64,000 bases of DNA from Chryseobacterium indologenes (GTDB taxonomy: Bacteria > Bacteroidota > Bacteroidia > Flavobacteriales > Weeksellaceae). The stretch is from the NCBI GenBank assembly GCA_001013295.1, contig LAZY01000036.1, positions 1-64,000 on the forward strand, in the 5' to 3' direction. A model generated the notes under the pieces. It saw nothing but the letters and a program-made list of their open reading frames with translations. It made no database searches and had not been told where the DNA came from. The position numbers and the translations under genes were made by a program. Positions 52,773 to 61,724 of this stretch are shown piece by piece. Every line of letters starts with the position of its first letter. The stretch's first letter is position 1.

Positions 52773-53711
52773 CTATTGAGAAAGCGGTATATTCAGGTTG
52801 ATCGTTAATTCATTAATATCTGCAACCTGTGTACTGTTAATAGATGAGGAGAGGCTAGTGGTTGTATTTCCACCGATGATATATAATCTGTTATTATACA
52901 CTTCTGCGGCTGAGTGTCTTCGGGGAATCATATTGGATGATACCTGATGGAGCTGGTTGGTGGCAGTATCAAAATAGGCCAGATAATTTTGATTCACATA
53001 ATCGCCTACGATAAAAATCTTATTATCGGCTACTGCTAATGAATGTCCGGTTACTCCATCAGGCATTGCATATCGATGGGTCCAGAGATTGGTTTTAAGG
53101 TCATAAACGTCTATCAGATTAGAGGACATCCCGTTGAAACCACCAATCACATAAAGCTTATCATTAACAATTTTGCCTTTTGTTTCTTTGGCTGAAGGCA
53201 TATCCGGTAATGAATGCCAGGTATCTGAGGCAATGTCGTAATATTGAAATTTATTAGAAAATACATTGCTCCCGGCTCCGTTTAATCCGCTGCCCCCAAA
53301 CACATATATTTTATCATGATAGATTGCTGAACCGGCTCCTGCGGCATAAAAAGGATTAACGGCTCCATTGGTTATCGTATTGGTGGTAAGATCTAAAATT
53401 TCAAGATTACAGTTTTCCAAACCGTTGAAAATATAAATTTTGTTATTGTAAACCTCGGAATTGGCAAATCTTTTGGGAATCAGACTGGAGTTGATAATAG
53501 TCCAGCGGCCATCAGTAATATTATATTTTTCAATATAATTGGCATTTTTAATGGCTGTATAGCCATTGGCCACATAAATGTTGTCATTTAGAATTATACT
53601 GCTTATAGCGCCTCTGGCTGTAGGCATCACTGGAAGTTTTTTAAAATGTAATGTTTGTGAATGGGCTAAGAATGAGCCGAAAAATGAAAGGATCAATAAT
53701 TTTGTTTTCAC
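52773..53711 (-). CDS. Exported kelch-repeat protein, copy 1
   Basis: A 312-residue exported beta-propeller protein, starting with a GTG at 53711 (MKTKLLILSFFGSFLAHSQ, signal peptide about 1-19). Kelch repeats recur about every 48 residues, for example IYVFGGSGLNGAGSNVF, KLYVIGGFNGMSS and RLYIIGGNTTTSL. No catalytic residues were seen. It is a close paralog of the protein at 54759-55673 and of the decayed copy at 61725-62182. Kelch propellers usually bind proteins or sugars. Confidence 0.85.
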   Translation of the reverse strand: MKTKLLILSFFGSFLAHSQTLHFKKLPVMPTARGAISSIILNDNIYVANGYTAIKNANYIEKYNITDGRWTIINSSLIPKRFANSEVYNNKIYIFNGLENCNLEILDLTTNTITNGAVNPFYAAGAGSAIYHDKIYVFGGSGLNGAGSNVFSNKFQYYDIASDTWHSLPDMPSAKETKGKIVNDKLYVIGGFNGMSSNLIDVYDLKTNLWTHRYAMPDGVTGHSLAVADNKIFIVGDYVNQNYLAYFDTATNQLHQVSSNMIPRRHSAAEVYNNRLYIIGGNTTTSLSSSINSTQVADINELTINLNIPLSQ

Positions 53712-53891
53712 GGGTGTTTAAGTTTTGTTTTTATTGATTTTCTGCAAACAATTCAGTGATTACTTTTGATATTGAATTGTAATGAAAACCGAAGTTTAAA
53801 GATAAGGAAAATACTAAGAGAATTTTTTAGGTTTGGCTTTATTTTATTAAGAGGAATGGGCAATGGTATTTTCTCGAAAATGGGATCAGTT

Positions 53892-54551
53892 TTAAAACAG
53901 AAGTTCTCCATTGAGATCAGTGGTCAGTACCTCACTCATATAATCGAAAAAGGGACGTATTGCCAATAAAGTTAAAACGACTTCCTTCTGGAAATTTTCA
54001 GACAGAACTTCTTTATCCGTAAATTTTCTCATGACCACAAATTGTTTTTTTCTGATCAGATCTATGGCAGGATGATTTTTATCAAAACCCCGGGGTGCTG
54101 TTTTTACTGAATCACCCTGGAGCGATCCGAAATATTTTACAAAAGTTTCGTCAGAGGTAATTTTTTCAATTTCTGTGGTGCTGATTTCAAATTCTTTGCG
54201 GATGCGAAGTAAATCTTTGGCTTCAGGTCCCCAAAAACCACCGCCTACAAAACTGTTGCCCGGTTCCAGCTGAATATAATATCCGCCTCTCAGCATAGGT
54301 TTTGAGCGGGAATATCCCACTCCGAAATTATCTTTATAAGGGGTTTGATCTTTGGAAAACCGAACATCTCTGTAAATTCTGAAAATATGGATACCTTTTA
54401 GATGATCATGCTCCTGAAGTTCAGCATAGATCTTATTAAAAAAAACTTTGTTTTCTTTTACGATGGAATCATATTCAGATTTATGATCGGCAAACCATTC
54501 CCGGTTGTTGTTTTCTCTTAATTGCTTGAGGAATTCGAATGCTTTTTTCAT
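53892..54551 (-). CDS. DUF2461 family protein
   Basis: A 219-residue protein with the DUF2461 signature: FLKQLRENNNREWFADHK near the start, IFRIYRDVRFSKDQTPYKDN near 56-75, and GGGFWGPEAKDLLRIR near 102-117. The function is unknown. It lies between the two kelch copies. Confidence 0.87.
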   Translation of the reverse strand: MKKAFEFLKQLRENNNREWFADHKSEYDSIVKENKVFFNKIYAELQEHDHLKGIHIFRIYRDVRFSKDQTPYKDNFGVGYSRSKPMLRGGYYIQLEPGNSFVGGGFWGPEAKDLLRIRKEFEISTTEIEKITSDETFVKYFGSLQGDSVKTAPRGFDKNHPAIDLIRKKQFVVMRKFTDKEVLSENFQKEVVLTLLAIRPFFDYMSEVLTTDLNGELLF

Positions 54552-54758
54552 TGAGGATAGGTATATCTAAAGTTATATGGTTTGGGTATAAATTAGTGTT
54601 AAGATAAAATATCTGTATCCAAATGTATAAGAAATATTGCTTCAGAAAAAATATCTGCAATCTATTCCATCTATAAACATAATGATGCTTTTTTATACAA
54701 AGGCTCATAGAAAAAATATCAATTCCAAATAGCTTTTACTTAATTTACGATAGTTTTG

Positions 54759-55673
54759 TTAAAGGTTAGCATCAATATCGGCTACTTGTATGCTTTTAAT
54801 TGATGATTTGGTTGAAGAAGTTGTACTTCCACCGATGATGTATAGTTTATTGTTATGTATTTCCGCTGTAGCGTGTCTTCTGGGAATCATATTGGATGAT
54901 AGCTGATGTAATTTATTAGTTGTCGTATCAAAATAGGCCAGAAAAGTTTGATTATTAACCCCGCCTACAATAAAAATCTTATTACCGGATACTGCTAATG
55001 TGTGTCCGGCTATCCCAACAGGCATCGTATATTGCTTGATCCAAAGATTAGTGTTGAGATCGTAAACATTGATCAGACGGGATGGGGTACCGTTGAAACC
55101 ACCAATCACATAAAGTTTATCATTCACAATTTTGCCGCTTGTTTCTCTGGCTGTGGGCATATCCGGTAATGGATTCCATGTATTGGAAGCAATATCATAA
55201 TACTGAAATCTTTTAGAAAATACAGTAGTGGCGGCTCCATTTAATCCGCTGCCCCCAAACACATATATTTTACCATTGTAGATTGCAGACCCTGAATTTC
55301 CTGTATAGGAATGATTAATAGCTCCCTTCGTTATTTTATAGGTTGCAAGGTCTACAATTTCAAGATGGCTGTTTCCCCAACCGTTAAAAATATAAATTTT
55401 ATTATTGTATGTCTCCGAATTGGCAAATCTTTTGGGAACCAGACTAGAATTGATAACGCTCCATTTATTATCAGTAATATTATATTTTTCAATATAATTG
55501 ACGTTACCTCCGTTTTCCTGATAGCCATTGCTCACATATAGATTATCGTTCACAATTACACTGCTTGTTGCACCTCTGCCTATAGACATATTGGCAAGAT
55601 TTTTAAAATGAAGTGTTTGTGCATGGGCCAGTATTGATCCCAAAAATGAAATAAATAATAACTTTGTTTTCAC
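54759..55673 (-). CDS. Exported kelch-repeat protein, copy 2
   Basis: A 304-residue paralog of copy 1, also with a GTG start (55673) and a signal peptide (about 1-19, ending AHAQ). The repeats are in the same order: IYVFGGSGLNGAATTVF, KLYVIGGFNGTPS, KLYIIGGSTTSST. The C-terminus ends slightly earlier (VADIDANL). The 5' leader regions of copies 1, 2 and 3 are also similar, so the duplicated unit included the promoter area. No 75-residue partner follows this copy. Confidence 0.85.
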   Translation of the reverse strand: MKTKLLFISFLGSILAHAQTLHFKNLANMSIGRGATSSVIVNDNLYVSNGYQENGGNVNYIEKYNITDNKWSVINSSLVPKRFANSETYNNKIYIFNGWGNSHLEIVDLATYKITKGAINHSYTGNSGSAIYNGKIYVFGGSGLNGAATTVFSKRFQYYDIASNTWNPLPDMPTARETSGKIVNDKLYVIGGFNGTPSRLINVYDLNTNLWIKQYTMPVGIAGHTLAVSGNKIFIVGGVNNQTFLAYFDTTTNKLHQLSSNMIPRRHATAEIHNNKLYIIGGSTTSSTKSSIKSIQVADIDANL

Positions 55674-55859
55674 GGGTGTTTTGGTTTTGTTTTTACTTAT
55701 TTCCTTGTAAACAATCCGGGAATTGTTTTTAATAGCGAAATTTCCTGTAAAAATTTGATCTGTTGTATATTTATTAGCGTAAAGTCCATAATTCCCTTTT
55801 TACATATATTTTGCTTAGAGTTAAAGCTTTAGAGAAATACATTGTTATGCGTTCGTACT

Positions 55860-56900
55860 TTATTCATGTGACATTATTACTTCTTTTATTTTTTGTACTA
55901 TAAGGGTTGATGCTATTGGTGACCAATGAGTATCATCAAAATAGTACATGTCTTTTTTGCTGTTCAATTCTTTTGTTAATATTTCTTTTGAGTTGATGTA
56001 GATGTACTCTTTATTGAGCTTGTCGAAATTGTCAAAAAATACGGGTTTGGTAAAATTTTTTTTATCAGTGATATAGTTGTAATATATATCGTATTTGTCT
56101 GGTGAAGGCAAAAAGATAAGTGTTATGTTTTTTTCTTTAAGCTTTTCAGAAAATTGATTTAAAATTCCGTTGAGTTTAATGGCGTTTTCGGGTACATTAT
56201 TTTGTTGGGTATTATTCAGATCATCAATATAAAAAAGCAGCTTATTGGAATGATTGCTAAATAATGATGCCGTCTTTAATTCAACATTATAAACTTGTCC
56301 GTTGGCTAGATAATTCTTGTCTGTACAATATTTAAAAGTCAAATAAGGAAATTTCAGTGTGGTGCGCGAAAAAAAATTGTATCCTTCATTGATTTGTTGA
56401 GGTTTATGATGCATGATTATTGAATCAATCTTATCAATATCAATTTTGGATTTATTGTCTATATTTTGTATATCCTTAATTAGATTTCGCTCTACACCTT
56501 GTAAGATCACATATTGAACTTTATAGGTATCAAAAAAATTACCATTGCACAATTCAATGAATTTTTGAATTTGATTACCAGAAATAAAGCGGTCAATATG
56601 CAAAATATTAAAATCTCCGGCCAGCATATTTTGATACCCGGACTTACCTTGTTCTGAAAATGAATCTCCGATAGTAAGAATTTTATACGTTTTCTTTTTC
56701 GATTCGGATAACTTCGTAAACTTTATTTCATGCTCAAACGCAGTGAATTTTTCCCTGTATTTCTTGTCTATGTATGGAAGAGATCCTATACGCAATAAAT
56801 CTCCTGAATTGTCACTATCTGCATAAAAAAAATAGGTAATGAGATATAAAATCAGGAATGGCACAACGAAGAATGCTGTTTTTGAAATAAATCTTTTCAT
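55860..56900 (-). CDS. AlgJ/AlgX-like SGNH-type protein, partner of the MBOAT acyltransferase
   Basis: A 346-residue protein with one N-terminal transmembrane helix (about 8-26). The SGNH-like block I reads ILTIGDSFSEQ (S80), and the catalytic dyad is DDTHW near 322-326 (D323, H325). These are features of AlgJ/AlgX/DltD-type proteins that pass acetyl groups to polysaccharides in the periplasm. It begins three bases after the end of the MBOAT gene, so the two form an O-acetylation unit. Confidence 0.82.
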   Translation of the reverse strand: MKRFISKTAFFVVPFLILYLITYFFYADSDNSGDLLRIGSLPYIDKKYREKFTAFEHEIKFTKLSESKKKTYKILTIGDSFSEQGKSGYQNMLAGDFNILHIDRFISGNQIQKFIELCNGNFFDTYKVQYVILQGVERNLIKDIQNIDNKSKIDIDKIDSIIMHHKPQQINEGYNFFSRTTLKFPYLTFKYCTDKNYLANGQVYNVELKTASLFSNHSNKLLFYIDDLNNTQQNNVPENAIKLNGILNQFSEKLKEKNITLIFLPSPDKYDIYYNYITDKKNFTKPVFFDNFDKLNKEYIYINSKEILTKELNSKKDMYYFDDTHWSPIASTLIVQKIKEVIMSHE

Positions 56901-56903
56901 AGA

Positions 56904-58340
56904 TTAAAACTGAAAGTAAATAAACTGTTGATCTTCTCCTGCAAACCAGAATATGGCAATAATGATTGCGTAATACATGGCGTATCTAAACGGGCTTTTC
57001 CATCTCATTCCCAACTTTGCAATAGCGTATTGCTGTTCTCTTCCTAACCATTCGATAATAACAAAAATAATAATAAAAAGAGTAAGAAAACGGGGTATAA
57101 TGGCTGGAACGGAGAAAAGAGATTTAGAAAATATTCCTGAAACATATGATAAGGCATGGGTTATATTTTCTGCCCTGAAAAATATCCATGCAAATACAGC
57201 CAAAGCAAAAGTGGTCATCATTTGAAAAAATTCTTTTACTGTAGGAAATAATTTACCTTGTGCTACTGTTTCCAAATGATTGCGGTGGGTTCTCATGATA
57301 ATGGATGGCATAATGAAAAGAGCATTTAAGCCCCCCCAAACAATAAAGGTCCAATTGGCTCCGTGCCAAAAACCACTGACAATAAAGATGATGAATGTAT
57401 TACGTATTCGCATCCAGTTTCCCCCTTTGCTGCCCCCTAAAGGAATGTATAAATAATCTTTGAACCAGGAAGAAAGCGAAATGTGCCAGCGTCTCCAAAA
57501 TTCAGCAATGTCTCTTGAAAAATAAGGAAATGCAAAATTTCTTAATAAATCTATTCCGAACAGTCTTGCAGTTCCTATAGCAATATCAGAATATCCGGAG
57601 AAGTCTCCATAAATCTGAAAGGCAAAAAATACAGCCCCTAATATTAAAGTACTTCCGGATTGATCCGCAGAGTTATTGAAAATCTGGTTGGCAATTTCGG
57701 CACAGTTATCAGCAATAACGATTTTCTTAAAAAGGCCCCAAAGTATCTGCCGCAAGCCGTCCACAGATTGTGAATAATCAAAAGTTCGTCTTTTTTTTAT
57801 TTGAGGTAACAAATGGGTTGCCCTTTCAATGGGGCCGGCAACAAGTAAAGGAAAGAAACTCACAAAAACCGCATAATCTACAAAATTACTTTCCGCTTTG
57901 ATTCTGTTTTTGTAAATATCTATTACATACGAAAGTCCGTGGAATGTATAAAACGAAATACCTACCGGAAGAATTATTTTCAATGTCCAGGGGTTTACCT
58001 GCAGACCTATATGAGAAACTGCTTCGGCAAAAGATTCTGTAAAGAAGTTGTAATATTTGAATACACCAAGAAATCCAAGATTTATGCTTATGCTTAGCCA
58101 AAACCAAAACCGTTTTCTTTTTTGATTTTCTGCATCCTGCATTTTCAAGCCTGTAAAATAATCTAGAAGCGTAGAAAACATCAGCAAAAATAGAAAACGC
58201 CAGTCCCAACACGCGTAAAAAAAGTAGCTTGCTAATAGTAATAATACATTTTGAAGTTTAAGATTTTTATTGGTTACAAACCAATACAGCAGAAATACTG
58301 TCGGTAAAAATATTGCAAAGCTTATAGAGTTAAAGAGCAT
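56904..58340 (-). CDS. MBOAT O-acyltransferase (AlgI/DltB-like)
   Basis: A 478-residue, multi-span membrane enzyme that carries acyl groups from the cytoplasm across the membrane. Conserved histidines are H286 in FWRRWHISLS and the catalytic H326 in SGFWHGANW. The GYSDIAIGTARLFGI and FKDYLYIPLGGSK motifs are those of the AlgI family. With the following AlgJ-like gene it should acetylate a surface polymer; no polymer biosynthesis cluster is present in the window. A TATATTTG box lies about 170 bases upstream. Confidence 0.92.
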   Translation of the reverse strand: MLFNSISFAIFLPTVFLLYWFVTNKNLKLQNVLLLLASYFFYACWDWRFLFLLMFSTLLDYFTGLKMQDAENQKRKRFWFWLSISINLGFLGVFKYYNFFTESFAEAVSHIGLQVNPWTLKIILPVGISFYTFHGLSYVIDIYKNRIKAESNFVDYAVFVSFFPLLVAGPIERATHLLPQIKKRRTFDYSQSVDGLRQILWGLFKKIVIADNCAEIANQIFNNSADQSGSTLILGAVFFAFQIYGDFSGYSDIAIGTARLFGIDLLRNFAFPYFSRDIAEFWRRWHISLSSWFKDYLYIPLGGSKGGNWMRIRNTFIIFIVSGFWHGANWTFIVWGGLNALFIMPSIIMRTHRNHLETVAQGKLFPTVKEFFQMMTTFALAVFAWIFFRAENITHALSYVSGIFSKSLFSVPAIIPRFLTLFIIIFVIIEWLGREQQYAIAKLGMRWKSPFRYAMYYAIIIAIFWFAGEDQQFIYFQF

Positions 58341-58510
58341 CTTTTATTTGATCAGTTTTGAGTTTTATTTACATGGTTGCTATATAATGTACAAAGGAAA
58401 GAAAGCTTGGTGAAGCAAGAGAAAAGTTGCTCTTTGCTTGTAGGTAAAACTGCTTTGATTATGGTCGAAATAACCAAGTTTTTGCTTTCCATTTGTATAC
58501 GTTATGAAGA

Positions 58511-58518
58511 CAAATATA
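58511..58518 (-). promoter_or_regulatory. -7 promoter element of the MBOAT gene
   Basis: The minus strand reads TATATTTG (TAnnTTTG), 171 bases upstream of the MBOAT ATG. Flanking bases resemble those around 60997 and 63343. Confidence 0.4.
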
Positions 58519-58676
58519 AATAAAATTTGAGGGATAGGGGTATTTTATCTGGACAAGAGTAGGGTGTGTAGGTGTTTGTTATCTGAAGTAGGAAAACTTC
58601 AGATTGTTTATTTTATTGGTGTAACAAACTAAGGAGCTTTTGTGGAATATAGTGGTAGTTTTATCCCTGCCACTGC

Positions 58677-58697
58677 ACGAATCTTTTCGTGTGGTGT
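58677..58697. repeat. CGAATCTTTTCGTGTGGT repeat, copy 1
   Basis: GCACGAATCTTTTCGTGTGGT. CACGAA and TTCGTG form a six-base stem around TCTT. Near-identical copies lie at 60334-60353 and, degenerate, at 61632-61650. Copies 1 and 2 lie 87 and 31 bases downstream of the end of a minus-strand orphan gene; copy 3 is 75 bases past the truncated kelch fragment. Confidence 0.6.
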
Positions 58698-58783
58698 ATG
58701 TATTATAAATTAAACATTAATTTAAAAGTCAAAACCTCACGATACAACCGTATAGCAAACATAGGATGTAATGAAGCCGATTT

Positions 58784-59281
58784 TTATATCTCTAATATTT
58801 TCGTTTCGGTATTTTCATATTTTGTTTTTAAACTTTTAATTCTCTCCTCAAATTCGTTATAAATATCTTCTATTTCTCCCGGATAAAAGTGAAGCCAGCG
58901 ACTATGATCTCTGTACGCTTTCTGTCCTTCAGCTAATTTTTTGTTTCTTTTGGATAGGTTTGGGACTAAAATCTGGTTGATAATTAATCCATGCTGCTTC
59001 AGCATTTCGGAGAGGGTATCAAAGTCTTCAATATTTAATTCGCTATTGCAGAATAAAATATTGTCTTCAGAACTCATGATCTCGTCAGAAATGTATTCAA
59101 GCTTCCTTAGGTAATATTCTTTTGATGAATGATATTCATATTTTTCAGGCATATCAAAACAGTTTATCATTTTAAAACCTGCATATTCGGAAGTGGGTAA
59201 ATCTGATTCAGGAACCTGTAAGGTTAAAATGATGGATATTTTCTTTTTTGATTGTGATAAGATGTTTTTTATGAAATTCAT
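58784..59281 (-). CDS. Protein of unknown function, 165 residues
   Basis: A soluble charged protein with no signal peptide. Recognisable stretches include HSSKEYYLRKLEYISDEIM (helical) and HSRWLHFYPGEIEDIYNEF. Not a known family. It lies beside the 302-residue orphan gene (70 bases upstream on the minus strand). Confidence 0.6.
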   Translation of the reverse strand: MNFIKNILSQSKKKISIILTLQVPESDLPTSEYAGFKMINCFDMPEKYEYHSSKEYYLRKLEYISDEIMSSEDNILFCNSELNIEDFDTLSEMLKQHGLIINQILVPNLSKRNKKLAEGQKAYRDHSRWLHFYPGEIEDIYNEFEERIKSLKTKYENTETKILEI

Positions 59282-59350
59282 GGTCGTTTTTTATATTTTA
59301 TTACACTGAAGTTTAATATCTTTTTACTGATCAGCCGTTTGAATTCCGGA

Positions 59351-60259
59351 TTATTTCCAAAATTCCCACCATTTCTTTTGAGCTCCCAATGCAGAGTTTA
59401 GCCCGGCTATACTTTCAGTTTCTTTTAGGGTTGAAATTTCCTCTGCTTTCAAATAAATATTTTTATATTCTTCATCTGTTAATTCGTCAACAAGATACTG
59501 TACTTCATCTACTAAATGAAACTTTTCAGAAGCTAATAGTTTTATTTTTTCGTACGGGATTTCAATTCTGGATTCTTCATGGGATATAACAACTACATCT
59601 GCATTACTTAGAAATTGTTTTCCATTTTGATATAAAATAATAATATTTTTCTTTTCGCCTGTTTCCCTATTGGTCGTTTGTATGATATTGGGAATCTGAT
59701 ATTTTTCTCTGTCCCAGAATTGTGTTCTGCTGATATGGCTAACGAGGCCGTCATAGTAAGATTTCTCTGTACGGGTGTCCAGCTTTTTGTGAATATTGGG
59801 TCCTACCTTATAATTCATATAGCAACATCCAATTTCTAATGTTTCCCCATCATTGCCAATTTTGTCTATGAAAATACTTATTCCCCCATATTTTTCCTGC
59901 TCTATCCATTTACTGTCATAATTATTTTTAAAGGTAATGAGGTCAATAGGATTTTCTTCATCCTCGGGTAATATTGGGGACTGTGTCAATTCAGATATTG
60001 CTTCAGTAATATTTAATGCGATTTCAAAATCTGTTTCACTGGAAACGATATTCAATCCGATTGAATATTCCTGTTCCCGATAATTTAAATTGACTCCACG
60101 CGTAGATTTATCTTTAATGAAAGCTTTGCAGTTATATTCATCAATAAATTCATCAATATTTTCTGCATAGCTAAATTCTATGTTGTCTGATTTTAATTTT
60201 TCGGATAATTGTCTGTACGTGATTTTTTTTTCGGATCCTATCGTAAAATAAAAGCTCAT
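59351..60259 (-). CDS. Protein of unknown function, 302 residues
   Basis: A 302-residue cytoplasmic protein starting MSFYFTIGSEKKITYRQLSE, with long acidic and helical segments and a tryptophan-rich end (KKWWEFWK). The first part faintly recalls DUF4299, but I cannot assert that. There are no membrane segments. It is part of the orphan run. Confidence 0.6.
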   Translation of the reverse strand: MSFYFTIGSEKKITYRQLSEKLKSDNIEFSYAENIDEFIDEYNCKAFIKDKSTRGVNLNYREQEYSIGLNIVSSETDFEIALNITEAISELTQSPILPEDEENPIDLITFKNNYDSKWIEQEKYGGISIFIDKIGNDGETLEIGCCYMNYKVGPNIHKKLDTRTEKSYYDGLVSHISRTQFWDREKYQIPNIIQTTNRETGEKKNIIILYQNGKQFLSNADVVVISHEESRIEIPYEKIKLLASEKFHLVDEVQYLVDELTDEEYKNIYLKAEEISTLKETESIAGLNSALGAQKKWWEFWK

Positions 60260-60333
60260 GAGATTGTATTAGTTTTTTATGGTATTAGTGGTTGTGAAAT
60301 CGTTTTGCAATTTTGATAATCCCTTAGTTGCCG

Positions 60334-60353
60334 TACGAATCTTTTCGTGTGGT
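60334..60353. repeat. CGAATCTTTTCGTGTGGT repeat, copy 2
   Basis: TACGAATCTTTTCGTGTGGT, matching copy 1 at 19 of 20 positions, 31 bases after the end of the gene at 60384. The preceding ATCCCTnnGCC context is also shared with copy 1. Confidence 0.6.
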
Positions 60354-60383
60354 TACAGTAAAGCCTGGTCATTATTTCATCCT

Positions 60384-60926
60384 TTATTTCAAATAAATCT
60401 TTTCAAGAAGTTCTACTGATTCTGCTTCAGTCAATGGTATCTTTTTATCTGTATTGTTGGTTAGATTGAATGAAATAAGATTGTTGTTTCTCACGGCATA
60501 TAGTAAATACGAAGTCTGGTCCTTATGATCATTCTGAGGCATGTTTCGTACAATAATTTTCCATATGATATAGTTTTTGTCTTCGTTTCGCTTCACTTCA
60601 GAAACTTCAGCTTTCACTCCGGTTGGAGACGCCCAGTAATCATATTCCCATTTGTAAAATGCATTCAGCAATTCTTTTTCCGTTAAACCTGCTTTATAAA
60701 ATTCAAATTTTTCAGGTTTTCTTACAGAGACTAACAAGTTTATTTTTTCTTCTTTGTTGCTTAAGCGAAATTGTCCGGATTGTTTAAGTTGATCCTTATA
60801 TTCCCATTTTCCGGGAAACTCAAATAGCTCTCCATTGATTTGAAAAGGAGTCTTTTTTTGTGCAAAAGAAAAGGTTGAAATTAGAAAAAGAGCTAAGATT
60901 GAAAAATGTTTAACGTTTAGTTTCAT
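60384..60926 (-). CDS. Exported protein of unknown function (PsbP/DUF1795-like shape)
   Basis: A 180-residue protein with a signal peptide (about 1-22, ending SFAQ). The mature part alternates short strands around a central helix (FELQFPGKWEY-type start LFEFPGKWEYKDQL, then AFYKWEYDYWA and WKIIVRNMP), a shape reminiscent of PsbP/Mog1-like domains; this is only an impression. A TATATTTG box lies 71 bases upstream. Confidence 0.6.
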   Translation of the reverse strand: MKLNVKHFSILALFLISTFSFAQKKTPFQINGELFEFPGKWEYKDQLKQSGQFRLSNKEEKINLLVSVRKPEKFEFYKAGLTEKELLNAFYKWEYDYWASPTGVKAEVSEVKRNEDKNYIIWKIIVRNMPQNDHKDQTSYLLYAVRNNNLISFNLTNNTDKKIPLTEAESVELLEKIYLK

Positions 60927-60996
60927 TTTGAGTATAGAGTTTTCCTGAACGGTTGGTTATTAGTTTTGTTTTGCGTATTTGTGTAAGTTACAGAAA

Positions 60997-61004
60997 CAAA
61001 TATA
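60997..61004 (-). promoter_or_regulatory. -7 promoter element
   Basis: The minus strand reads TATATTTG (TAnnTTTG), 71 bases upstream of the ATG at 60926. Confidence 0.4.
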
Positions 61005-61115
61005 GGTAAAAGTTGGGGTGTTTTAGATAGAGTAAGAGATGATGTGTTGGTATTGGTTATACAAAGTCACGAGCATGATGCTCGCGCTCGCGAAGGGATT
61101 ATCTGGTTAATTATT

Positions 61116-61553
61116 TTAATTGATAATTTCTGCATCCGGATTTTTGCGTAGCTGGGCTATTCTGTCCCGCCAGTTTTGAAGTTCTTCATCCGTTAATCTG
61201 ATCCAGTCTTTTACTTCACCAACAATTTTTAAAGGTTCCTGGCTTCGGAAAGATCTGGTAGGATTTCCCGGAAATTTTTTATCCGTTACATTCGGGTCAT
61301 TTTCAAATTTTCCCGTGGGTTCCACAATATACACGCGTTCCGGTCCGTCTCCTTTGGCCAGTGCAGCGGCAAGCCCGGCCCCGTTTACCAGAGCGGTAAA
61401 ATAGATGTGGTTCATGATTATTTCGGGATAATAATTGGATTTAAACCCGGCAGTAAGCAAGTCTCCGATTTTCAGATCAGCCTTTGTCCCGTGATAAAAT
61501 GGCCCATTGTCTAAAACATCATCCGTAAAAGAAGTTCCCTTATTATTTTCCAT
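61116..61553 (-). CDS. arr: NAD(+)--rifampin ADP-ribosyltransferase
   Basis: A 145-residue enzyme that inactivates rifamycins by ADP-ribosylating them. The Arr active-site set is complete and aligns with Mycobacterium Arr at a two-residue offset: H21 in FYHGTK, Y51 in NHIYFTAL and D86 in FENDPN. RVYIVEPTG and TRSFRSQEPLKIVGEV are further family motifs. The length is normal, and it has no signal peptide. It sits alone between orphan genes; no transposon or integron is attached. It may give rifampicin resistance. Confidence 0.93.
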   Translation of the reverse strand: MENNKGTSFTDDVLDNGPFYHGTKADLKIGDLLTAGFKSNYYPEIIMNHIYFTALVNGAGLAAALAKGDGPERVYIVEPTGKFENDPNVTDKKFPGNPTRSFRSQEPLKIVGEVKDWIRLTDEELQNWRDRIAQLRKNPDAEIIN

Positions 61554-61631
61554 TTTGTGAAATGTATTTGAGTTTTTCGGAACCTGTAAACTTATGTATT
61601 TGTTTTTAGATAAAAAAATGCCATTGTCTCA

Positions 61632-61650
61632 GAATCCTGTCGTGTGGTTA
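61632..61650. repeat. CGAATCTTTTCGTGTGGT repeat, degenerate copy 3
   Basis: GAATCCTGTCGTGTGGTTA shares the CGTGTGGT core and differs from copy 2 in two central bases. It lies upstream of the arr gene and downstream of the kelch fragment. Confidence 0.45.
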
Positions 61651-61724
61651 TATAAACATTTTAATTCTATGGTCTGAAAGGTGAGGCTATTCGAAGCCTC
61701 CTGACTTCGCATGATTTATTTTAT

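Larger units (their letters stand above)
58341..58783. other. Gene-free gap with promoter-like and repeat sequences
   Basis: About 440 bases hold no convincing gene. They contain a TATATTTG promoter box for the MBOAT gene (58511-58518 on the minus strand) and a copy of the CGAATCTTTTCGTGTGGT repeat (58677-58697). Confidence 0.6.
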
